This document shows positions 1 to 5,071 of a DNA stretch of 10,419 bases, in pieces. The stretch covers positions 1 to 10,419 of the forward strand of contig JBAYHN010000050.1 in the NCBI GenBank assembly GCA_041666125.1, given 5' to 3'. The notes under the pieces are model-generated. The model was not told where the DNA came from and did not search any database. It was given only the letters and a program-made list of their open reading frames with translations. The position numbers were made by a program, and so were the translations under genes. Origin of the DNA: JBAYHN01 sp041666125. Lineage in GTDB: Bacteria > Patescibacteriota > Gracilibacteria > UBA1369 > UM-FILTER-53-11. The first letter of the stretch is position 1. Every line of letters starts with the position of its first letter.

Positions 1-1163
1 GGCCCAACCGGTTCTTTTTTAACAAGTGGTAAAATTGCGGCCTTTACCGGAGCAATTAGCGGAGAAAATCTCATAACAACGCGAGCTTCCACTTCTGCAC
101 CGGGCTTTTCGGAAGGAGCTGTATCTTCATCGTAGGCTTCCAGTAAGGCAACAAGAAGAGTTCTTTCCACTCCAAAAGTAGGTTCTATGCAGTGCGGAGT
201 TAATTTTTCATTTGTTTCCGGATCCAAATAATCCAACTTCTCACCGGAAAATTTCTCATGCTGTTTCAAATCAAAATCGGTCCTATATGCAATTCCCCAA
301 AGTTCTCCCCAGCCAAACGGAAATTCATACTCCACATCCCAAGTTTCTTTTGAATAATGAGACAGTTCATCCTTGTCATGCTGACGCCATCTCATGTGCT
401 CTTCTTTAAATCCCAATTTATGAACAAAAAAGTTATTCATCTCCTTCCTCCAGTCATCATATTTTGGCTTCCAGCCTGATTCTTTCACGAAATATTCAAT
501 TTCCATTTGTTCGAATTCACGAGTGCGGAAAGTAAAATTTCCAGGCGTAATTTCATTGCGGAAAGATTTTCCAATTTGCCCAATTCCAAATGGAAGTTTT
601 TTGCGCGTGGTCTGCTGAACATTTTTAAAATTCACAAAAATTCCCTGTGCGGTTTCCGGTCGCAAAAAAACCATCGCAGCGCTGTCTTCTATAACTCCCT
701 GATACGTTTTGAACATTAAATTAAAAGATCTGGCCTCGGTCCACTCAATCTTGCCGCATTTTGGACATGGGATTTTGTGAGTTTTTACAAGCTCCGAAAT
801 TTCTTTTAATGATTTACCTGCAACGCCTTCTATACCAAGTTTTTGCTCGAGCAATTTATCTCCGCGCACTCTTTCGTGGCAGCTTTTGCAATCCATAAGA
901 GGATCGGAAAAGGATGTAACGTGGCCGGAAGCTTCCCAAACTCGTGGATTCATCAAAATGGCAGCATCCAAACCTACCATGTCTTCGCGATCCTGCACAA
1001 AATTTTTCCACCACAACTTTTTAATATTATTTTTTAGCTCAACGCCATATGGGCCATAATCCCAAGTATTTGCGAGCCCTCCATAAATTTCCGAACCGGG
1101 AAAAACAAATCCTCTGCGCTTGCAAAGGGAGACTATTTTTTCCATTGTGGCTTTGCTTTTCAT
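1..1163 (-). CDS. glyS: Glycyl-tRNA synthetase, single-chain class II type (5' part, truncated by the window edge)
   Basis: This enzyme charges tRNA-Gly with glycine in the cytoplasm. The frame opens with MKSKATMEKIVSLCKRRGFV and stays open for 387 codons until it leaves the window; the homodimeric bacterial family is usually about 450-480 residues, so the anticodon-binding end is missing. Visible hallmarks are the N-terminal YGGLANTWDYGPYG block, two Cys pairs of a zinc ribbon (C92xxC95 in MDCKSCHER and C133xxC136 in IPCPKCGK), RPETAQGIF near residue 168, class II motif 2 (FRNEITPGNFTFRTREFEQM, about 197-216) and motif 3 (FGVERT, about 331). This is the single-chain type, not the two-subunit GlyQ/GlyS enzyme of E. 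coli. ATG at 1163 was chosen; an in-frame ATG six codons later is the alternative. A promoter-like TTGCAA-N16-TATCCT ends 9 bases before the start and there is no Shine-Dalgarno site. The gene lies downstream of dtd on the same strand, beyond a hairpin-rich spacer. Confidence 0.96.
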   Translation of the reverse strand, partial: MKSKATMEKIVSLCKRRGFVFPGSEIYGGLANTWDYGPYGVELKNNIKKLWWKNFVQDREDMVGLDAAILMNPRVWEASGHVTSFSDPLMDCKSCHERVRGDKLLEQKLGIEGVAGKSLKEISELVKTHKIPCPKCGKIEWTEARSFNLMFKTYQGVIEDSAAMVFLRPETAQGIFVNFKNVQQTTRKKLPFGIGQIGKSFRNEITPGNFTFRTREFEQMEIEYFVKESGWKPKYDDWRKEMNNFFVHKLGFKEEHMRWRQHDKDELSHYSKETWDVEYEFPFGWGELWGIAYRTDFDLKQHEKFSGEKLDYLDPETNEKLTPHCIEPTFGVERTLLVALLEAYDEDTAPSEKPGAEVEARVVMRFSPLIAPVKAAILPLVKKEPVG

Positions 1164-1172
1164 ACGAGATAT

Positions 1173-1200
1173 AGGATAGCGGATAACGCTAATATTGCAA
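1173..1200 (-). promoter_or_regulatory. Predicted glyS promoter
   Basis: Read on the minus strand, TTGCAA (1195-1200) is followed after 16 bases by TATCCT (1173-1178), and the glyS ATG lies 9 bases further on. The placement predicts an mRNA starting at or within a few bases of the start codon. The -35 box overlaps the foot of the large hairpin. It is an imperfect consensus, supported by the same geometry at other starts in the window. Confidence 0.45.
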
Positions 1201-1307
1201 ATGCGTGCTGTCTTGACCGGCGAGCGGAAGCGAGGCACTCCTCATGCATGATTCGGAGTTGCCTCTTTCTTAAAATGCTCGCCTTATCAAAACAGCCCAC
1301 ATTTGCA
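1196..1307 (-). repeat. 112-base long imperfect inverted repeat (hairpin) between dtd and glyS
   Basis: The outer arms TGCAAATGCGTGCTGT (1196-1211) and ACAGCCCACATTTGCA (1292-1307) pair at 14 of 16 positions. Next TTGA/TCAA pairs, then GGCGAGC (1219-1225) with GCTCGCC (1277-1283), then GAGGCACTCC (1232-1241) with GGAGTTGCCTC (1255-1265, one bulged T). The 13-base loop contains the palindrome TCATGCATGA. Several plus-strand C/A mismatches (1204/1299, 1212/1291) become G-U pairs in minus-strand RNA, so the fold is better in the sense of dtd and glyS. No U-tract follows, so it is not a classical terminator. It could be a MITE/REP-like dispersed repeat, an RNA-processing or stability element, or a small RNA; which one is not known. 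Confidence 0.7.
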
Positions 1308-1322
1308 GTCACAACATATCCA

Positions 1323-1348
1323 CTGTAGAGGAGAGATCTCCTCTACAG
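1323..1348 (-). terminator. Perfect 12-bp hairpin over the dtd stop codon, possible transcript end
   Basis: CTGTAGAGGAGA (1323-1334) is the exact reverse complement of TCTCCTCTACAG (1337-1348), separated by two bases (in practice a 4-base loop after opening one pair). The dtd TAG stop (1343-1345) lies inside one arm. No run of T follows on either strand, so intrinsic termination is not assured; protection of the 3' end or a protein-binding palindrome are alternatives. The hairpin itself is certain, its role is inferred. Confidence 0.5.
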
Positions 1349-1789
1349 CTGCTCACTGTCCAAAATTATAGTAGTAGGCCCGGAATTCACCAGCGACACG
1401 TCCATCATCGCGCCAAACTCACCTTCGCCAACTTTAATTCCCTTATCCTTAAACAGTTGAACAAATTTTGTATACAAGGCGAGCGCTTTCTCTGGCGCAG
1501 CGGCTTCAATAAAGCTCGGACGCCTACCTCCTTTGCAATCGGCATAAAGCGTAAATTGCGAAACGATCAAAGCTTCGCCCTTAACATTCAAAAGCGACAA
1601 ATTCATTTTCTGATTTTCATCTTCAAAAATTCGCAGATTTATAATTTTCTCCACAAAAAAATCCAAATCCTTTTCCTCGTCCGTCCCGGTAAACCCAATC
1701 AAAATCATGAGCCCATTGCCAACTTGCCCAATAACTTTGCCATCAACTTTTACATCTGCATTTTTAACTCGCTGAATTAAAGCTTTCAT
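1343..1789 (-). CDS. dtd: D-aminoacyl-tRNA deacylase
   Basis: DTD hydrolyses D-amino acids (and misattached glycine) from tRNA, a proofreading step in the cytoplasm. The 148 residues match the usual full length of about 145-150. The protein starts MKALIQRVKNADVKVDGKVI, typical of the family, and carries both active-site signatures: SQFTLYADCKGGRRPSF (about residues 77-93) and the C-terminal NSGPTT (about 136-141), which holds the Gly-cisPro pair that excludes L-aminoacyl-tRNA. The more common form of the second motif is NDGPVT, so Ser and Thr here are mild variants. It lies upstream of glyS on the same strand, a sensible pairing for quality control of tRNA charging, although glyS seems to have its own promoter. 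The start has no Shine-Dalgarno site; a weak TATTAG box lies 10 bases upstream. Its stop codon is inside a perfect hairpin. Confidence 0.96.
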   Translation of the reverse strand: MKALIQRVKNADVKVDGKVIGQVGNGLMILIGFTGTDEEKDLDFFVEKIINLRIFEDENQKMNLSLLNVKGEALIVSQFTLYADCKGGRRPSFIEAAAPEKALALYTKFVQLFKDKGIKVGEGEFGAMMDVSLVNSGPTTIILDSEQL

Positions 1790-1799
1790 GAATTTAATA

Positions 1800-1805
1800 C
1801 TAATA
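1800..1805 (-). promoter_or_regulatory. Possible dtd -10 box
   Basis: TATTAG on the minus strand ends 10 bases before the dtd ATG, the same geometry as at stronger promoters in the window. No convincing -35 hexamer lies at the right distance, so this is weak on its own. Confidence 0.25.
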
Positions 1806-1873
1806 CATTTTTTGCTTATCTAGAAGATCTTTTAAATTTCCATCAAGCCAATCGCATATAAAACACTAACCAT

Positions 1874-1904
1874 TTGACCAAATTTTATTTTGTTGGAGTA
1901 TAAT
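1874..1904 (+). promoter_or_regulatory. Predicted promoter upstream of the small membrane protein
   Basis: TTGACC (1874-1879) and a perfect TATAAT (1899-1904) are separated by 19 bases, slightly long. Transcription would start near 1911, which is the A of an ATG opening a 29-codon frame, while the ATG of the 71-residue gene comes 26 bases later in a different frame. Confidence 0.55.
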
Positions 1905-1936
1905 CCAAAGATGTTTTATCCTTTAACATTAGTGTT

Positions 1937-2152
1937 ATGTTTTTCAGTAGTCACAAAGCCCTTTGCGGAGCATGCAGCTCATTATTTCATTGGCTACTAG
2001 GATTAACCTTGCTCTGCGTAGGAGTAATTGGACTTTTGCAACAACTCAACGTTTTCAAAGTGAGCCCGTGGGGCTGGACATGGCCTGTAATAGTATTGGT
2101 CTGGGGCCTTGTTGTACTTTTCAACGTTGGTTGCAAGGAGTGCGGGAAGTAG
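1937..2152 (+). CDS. Small two-helix membrane protein with a CxxC at each end, LiaI/LiaF-like transmembrane segment
   Basis: This 71-residue protein has two hydrophobic stretches (about residues 15-34 and 48-64) joined by a short loop with the WPVIVLVWGLVVL pattern seen in DUF5668 and LiaI/LiaF-type membrane segments. That resemblance is by eye. Unusual are the paired cysteines just outside each helix: C10-G-A-C13 and C66-K-E-C69. Because two helices place both ends on the same side of the membrane, the four cysteines could form one metal site or a redox pair; this is inference. No catalytic domain is present and the function is unknown. The gene diverges from dtd and ends inside the 3' end of rlmN on the other strand (32-base overlap). 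No Shine-Dalgarno site precedes the ATG; a TTGACC/TATAAT promoter lies upstream. A different start is possible, but no ATG, GTG or TTG lies in frame back to the promoter. Confidence 0.75.
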   Translation: MFFSSHKALCGACSSLFHWLLGLTLLCVGVIGLLQQLNVFKVSPWGWTWPVIVLVWGLVVLFNVGCKECGK

Positions 2153-3155
2153 CCAATTGACCACAGGCAGCGCTTATATCTTGCCCTAGAGAAACTCTCA
2201 CCGTTACGGGGATTTTGTGGGATTCTATGATTTTTTTAAAGTCATCTATTCGCGATCTTCCTGAGTTTTCGAACCCCATATAAGTTTCGTTATATGGAAT
2301 TAAATTTACGTGAATCATTTTCCCCCTAAGAAGTTTTGAGAGTTGCTGCGCATCTTCTCTCGAATCATTTTTAGCTTTAAGCATCACATATTCAATAGAA
2401 ACCCTTCTTCCGGTTTTTTTTATATAATCGTCTATTGCGGCCATTAAATCCGGCAGCTTAAAAGATTTTGCGACCGGCATAAGTTTTTCGCGCAATTCTT
2501 GATTTGGCGCATGCAAACTCAGAGCAAGATTAAGCTGTAACGATTCATCTGCAAACTTTTTAATGCCTGGAATAATTCCAGAAGTTGAAACAGTAATATG
2601 CCGCGCGGCAATTCCAAGGCAGTCGGGATCGTTTAAAGTGCGAATAGATGCCATCACATCATCATAATTCAAAAACGGCTCTCCCATTCCCATAAAAATC
2701 ACATGCGTCACTCGGCCACCATTTTTCTTTTTCAAATATTGATCGAGATATAAAACTTGATCACTGATTTCTTCGGCTGTTAAACTGCGCGTAAAACCAA
2801 GAGCACCAGTGGCACAAAAAGCACACTTAAGCCCGCATCCAACTTGGCTCGATACACAAACCGAATTTCGGCCATCTTTAAAGTGCATCAAAACGCCTTC
2901 AACTTTCTTGCCATCTTTTAATTTAAATAGAGCTTTAACAGTTTCACCATTAGTCGAAACCACTTCCTTTTCCAGCTCAAACGAAAAAACCGAGAAATTG
3001 GCCACAAGCAGGTCGCGAACGGGCTTTGGCAAAACCGAAATTTCATTAAAATCACCCTTTCCCTCTTTATATATAGCCTGCAAAACCTGCTTCAGCCTGT
3101 AAGCAGGCACCTTATTTTCTTTCAGAAATTTGCTTAAATCTTCTTTTGTGATCAT
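2121..3155 (-). CDS. rlmN: Dual-specificity 23S rRNA/tRNA (adenine-C2) methyltransferase, radical SAM
   Basis: RlmN methylates C2 of A2503 in 23S rRNA and A37 in some tRNAs, using S-adenosylmethionine and a 4Fe-4S cluster. The 344 residues are typical of the shorter family members. The cluster motif is C107xxxC111xxC114 (CGLKCAFC); the two catalytic cysteines are C100, seven residues before the cluster as in E. coli, and C331 in the AACGQL end motif. GMGEP (156-160) is the SAM-binding glycine motif, and LSLHAPN and LIPYNE are family signatures. This pattern separates it from Cfr only provisionally, but the chromosomal housekeeping context favours RlmN. The ATG at 3155 has no Shine-Dalgarno site; TATAAG lies 5 bases before it. 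The last 11 codons overlap the end of the convergent membrane-protein gene. It is divergent from the response-regulator gene. Confidence 0.96.
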   Translation of the reverse strand: MITKEDLSKFLKENKVPAYRLKQVLQAIYKEGKGDFNEISVLPKPVRDLLVANFSVFSFELEKEVVSTNGETVKALFKLKDGKKVEGVLMHFKDGRNSVCVSSQVGCGLKCAFCATGALGFTRSLTAEEISDQVLYLDQYLKKKNGGRVTHVIFMGMGEPFLNYDDVMASIRTLNDPDCLGIAARHITVSTSGIIPGIKKFADESLQLNLALSLHAPNQELREKLMPVAKSFKLPDLMAAIDDYIKKTGRRVSIEYVMLKAKNDSREDAQQLSKLLRGKMIHVNLIPYNETYMGFENSGRSRIDDFKKIIESHKIPVTVRVSLGQDISAACGQLATSRTPCNQR

Positions 3156-3160
3156 ACAAT

Positions 3161-3166
3161 CTTATA
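3161..3166 (-). promoter_or_regulatory. Possible rlmN -10 box
   Basis: TATAAG on the minus strand ends 5 bases before the rlmN ATG (or GATATA, 7 bases before). A clear -35 is not seen. The inverted repeat TGTCA-N8-TGACA (3175-3192) lies just upstream and could cover the RNA polymerase site. Confidence 0.35.
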
Positions 3167-3174
3167 TCGTTTGT

Positions 3175-3192
3175 TGTCAGTTGATAATGACA
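3175..3192. promoter_or_regulatory. Inverted repeat TGTCA-N8-TGACA in the rlmN/regulator divergent promoter region
   Basis: TGTCA (3175-3179) and TGACA (3188-3192) form a 5-base inverted repeat. Related half-sites (TGACA at 3256-3260 and 3283-3287, TGTC at 3273-3276) lie near the regulator's promoter, two of them as parts of -35 boxes. An operator for the adjacent OmpR-type regulator is possible, but short repeats like this arise by chance. Confidence 0.25.
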
Positions 3193-3254
3193 CGTATTTA
3201 ATGGCTTCTACAGGGGCGAATTGCAGCTGAATGACGCGCGAATGTAGATTTTCT

Positions 3255-3312
3255 TTGACAATATAGCGCATTTGTCTAAAATTGACACCCTGCTTACAAA
3301 TAGCATTATAAC
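3255..3312 (+). promoter_or_regulatory. Predicted tandem promoters of the response-regulator gene
   Basis: Upstream promoter: TTGACA (3255-3260), 16 bases, TAAAAT (3277-3282). Downstream promoter: TTGACA (3282-3287), then TATAAC (3307-3312) at 19 bases or CATTAT (3304-3309) at 16. The downstream one places the start of transcription close to the ATG at 3324. Both -35 boxes match the sigma70 consensus exactly. Confidence 0.5.
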
Positions 3313-3323
3313 AACTTTCCCTA

Positions 3324-4007
3324 ATGGAAGCGATTATTCTCCACAAACAAGGAGAGAGAGTGGGCGACCTGCAAAAAGGGCTGAGCTATGAAAATATAAG
3401 TATTCACAGCAAAGTTTGGCGTCCAGGGGAAGAAATTGACGATAATCTCCTAAACGCCAACGTGCTTATTATTCACTGTATTTCTCCGGACTTTTCCATA
3501 TTGGAAGCAATACAAAAAATAAAATTCAAGAAATCTTCGGCAACCGTGGTAATTCTGGATGAAAATCAAAATGAGAAAACCCGTGGAGTATCGGAAAATT
3601 TGGGAGCGGACAAATACATTAGCCAGCCTGTAAGTTTTCGAAATTTGGCTTTTGAATTAAAAAGCCTTGTGTATAAAAAAGAATACGAAAAAGAATGCCA
3701 CTGGCTGCGCGCTTTTAATATATGGCTGGATTTGGAGCACCGATTTGTTAAAAGAGAGAAACACGTAATTCCGCTACGCAATAAGGAATTCTCGCTATTG
3801 GAATTCTTTATAATAAATCGCGGAAAAGTGCTAACACGCAACGAAATTTTGGAATATGTGTGGGACAGAAATGCAAATTTTGCCAGCAACACCGTGGATG
3901 TTCACATAAATAGGCTTCGCAAAAAAATTGATGGACCGTTTAAGGACAAACTCATTCACACAATTCATTGCATCGGATATTCGTTCGGAAAAAATGATGA
4001 GAATTGA
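3324..4007 (+). CDS. OmpR/PhoB-type DNA-binding regulator with a degenerate receiver domain
   Basis: This is a 227-residue transcription factor of the size of OmpR-family response regulators. The C-terminal winged helix (about residues 128-222) is clear: IPLRNKEFSLLEFFIINRGK, VLTRNEILEYVWD, then the recognition helix NTVDVHINRLRKKID and the wing IHTIHCIGYSF. The N-terminal 120 residues have the length and strand/helix rhythm of a receiver but lack its chemistry. The acidic pair after the first strand is absent (IILHKQGE), the phospho-acceptor position at the end of the third strand reads LIIH51 instead of Asp, and the usual K-P near the end is Q101-P102. Phosphorylation by a kinase is therefore unlikely; a ligand, a partner or constitutive binding would set activity (inference). 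No histidine kinase gene is adjacent. Two TTGACA-type promoters precede it, the nearer -10 ending 11 bases before the ATG. It ends 15 bases before the peptidase gene. Confidence 0.88.
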   Translation: MEAIILHKQGERVGDLQKGLSYENISIHSKVWRPGEEIDDNLLNANVLIIHCISPDFSILEAIQKIKFKKSSATVVILDENQNEKTRGVSENLGADKYISQPVSFRNLAFELKSLVYKKEYEKECHWLRAFNIWLDLEHRFVKREKHVIPLRNKEFSLLEFFIINRGKVLTRNEILEYVWDRNANFASNTVDVHINRLRKKIDGPFKDKLIHTIHCIGYSFGKNDEN

Positions 4008-4009
4008 TG

Positions 4010-4015
4010 TATAAT
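4010..4015 (+). promoter_or_regulatory. Predicted -10 box of the M24 peptidase gene
   Basis: A perfect TATAAT ends 7 bases before the ATG at 4023, so the mRNA would begin on or next to the start codon. It lies just past the regulator's TGA stop. No good -35 hexamer is seen at 15-19 bases. Confidence 0.5.
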
Positions 4016-4022
4016 TTGGGCG

Positions 4023-5060
4023 ATGCAAAATAGTGCAACATTCATAAGCAACAAAAGCCACATAAAGTACTTCTCCGGATTCACGGGATCCAAAGGATAT
4101 CTAGTTTTTGTTGGGAATAAAAAATATATTTTTGTGGATGCGCGCTACCATTTGGTGGCAAAGGCACAGTGTCCAAAGTTCGAGATTATAGATACGACGA
4201 AGGGCTTTGCTAAAGCCTGGAAAGCGTTTTTAAAGGAACACAAAATTAAAAAAATAGGTTTTGAAGGAACATCCACCACTTTTGATTTTTGGAAAAAATT
4301 AAAGAAAATTTCGCGAGGAGCAAAACTGTTTGATTTTAAAAATGAATTGAATGAAAAAAGAACAGTTAAAAATGAAGATGAGATTGAGAAATTGACTCGT
4401 GCGCAAAATCTTAATGACAAGACTTTTGCGGCAGTTAAGAAATGGTTAAAGCGTGGCGTAAGCGAAAAAGAAATTGCGTGGAAGATAAAAGATTTTGCGC
4501 ACAGCTTTGGAGCAGATGGCCTTTCTTTTGAATCAATTGTGGCTATAAATGAACATTCTGCGGCTCCACATCACCAAAATGGCGATCGAAAACTAAAGCG
4601 CGGAGACCTGATTTTAATTGATATGGGCGTTAGTTTTGGCGGATATTGTTCTGACATGAGCAGAATGATTTTTACCCGAGAACCAACAAAAGAAGAAGCG
4701 AAAGTTTACAACACGGTTTTGGCTGCACAAAATGCCGCGATAAGAAAAATCAAAAGCGGAGTTACCGGACAAAAAATAGAAAAAATTGCACACGACGTTA
4801 TAGAAAAAGCGGGACTGGGGAAATTATTCACTCACGCACTTGGACATGGCGTTGGTATAGACATTCACGAACTTCCAAATCTGTCGAAGTTATACAACAA
4901 AAAAATTCCAAAAAATGCAGTGGTTACTGTTGAACCGGGAGTTTATATTCCGGAAAAGTTTGGCGTGAGGATTGAAGATATGGTTATAGTCCAAAAAAAT
5001 AAGGCTTTTAATTTGACAAAAACAGATAAGAAGTTGAAATCCTGCCTAATTAACATATAA
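4023..5060 (+). CDS. M24-family metallopeptidase, Xaa-Pro aminopeptidase/dipeptidase type
   Basis: The protein is predicted to release the N-terminal residue next to proline, or to split Xaa-Pro dipeptides, in the cytoplasm using two metal ions. It has 345 residues, close to the usual 350-360 of short bacterial PepQ/PepP-like enzymes. The N-terminal creatinase-like domain (about 1-115, with ISNKSHIKYFSGFTGSKGYL and VDARYHLVA) precedes the pita-bread catalytic domain (about 120-335). All five metal ligands are present: D200 (LILIDMG), D211 (YCSDMSR), H275 (HALGHGVGIDIHE), E304 (TVEPGVY) and E318 (RIEDMV). H271 and H282 are further conserved active-site histidines. The N-terminal domain separates it from methionine aminopeptidase. 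PepP versus PepQ cannot be decided from sequence. TATAAT lies 7 bases before the ATG and no Shine-Dalgarno site is seen. Its stop codon lies inside the glmS -10 box. Confidence 0.93.
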   Translation: MQNSATFISNKSHIKYFSGFTGSKGYLVFVGNKKYIFVDARYHLVAKAQCPKFEIIDTTKGFAKAWKAFLKEHKIKKIGFEGTSTTFDFWKKLKKISRGAKLFDFKNELNEKRTVKNEDEIEKLTRAQNLNDKTFAAVKKWLKRGVSEKEIAWKIKDFAHSFGADGLSFESIVAINEHSAAPHHQNGDRKLKRGDLILIDMGVSFGGYCSDMSRMIFTREPTKEEAKVYNTVLAAQNAAIRKIKSGVTGQKIEKIAHDVIEKAGLGKLFTHALGHGVGIDIHELPNLSKLYNKKIPKNAVVTVEPGVYIPEKFGVRIEDMVIVQKNKAFNLTKTDKKLKSCLINI

Positions 5061-5061
5061 T
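5034..5061 (+). promoter_or_regulatory. Predicted glmS promoter, overlapping the end of the peptidase gene
   Basis: TTGAAA (5034-5039) and TATAAT (5056-5061) are 16 bases apart, and the glmS ATG starts 10 bases after the -10 box. The TAA stop of the peptidase gene (5058-5060) is part of the TATAAT. The whole promoter is inside or at the end of coding sequence, so glmS can be expressed independently of its upstream neighbour. Confidence 0.6.
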
Positions 5062-5071
5062 CTGCAGTTGT

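Noticed and set aside
212..1037. Plus-strand open frames of 64-70 codons at 212-409, 507-719 and 843-1037
   Set aside because: All lie antisense to the conserved glycyl-tRNA synthetase frame, have no family resemblance and have compositions typical of antisense shadows.
1164..1342. A T-box riboswitch in front of glyS
   Set aside because: The hairpin-rich spacer was checked on the coding strand for the conserved T-box (GGTGGNACCGCG-like) and none is present; a promoter-like element also lies between the hairpin and the ATG.
1457..1780. 107-codon plus-strand frame antisense to dtd
   Set aside because: It is fully inside dtd on the other strand, and dtd has all its family motifs. The frame has no recognisable motif of its own.
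1963..2160. 65-codon frame overlapping the membrane-protein gene in another frame
   Set aside because: The 1937-2152 frame gives a coherent two-helix membrane protein with symmetric CxxC motifs; this one has a mixed, unstructured composition.
3152..3346. 64-codon minus-strand frame between rlmN and the regulator
   Set aside because: It covers the divergent promoter region, overlaps the starts of both flanking genes and resembles no protein family.
5062..5071. glmS ribozyme upstream of glmS
   Set aside because: The predicted promoter ends 10 bases before the start codon and the upstream DNA is coding sequence of the peptidase gene, leaving no room for the ribozyme.
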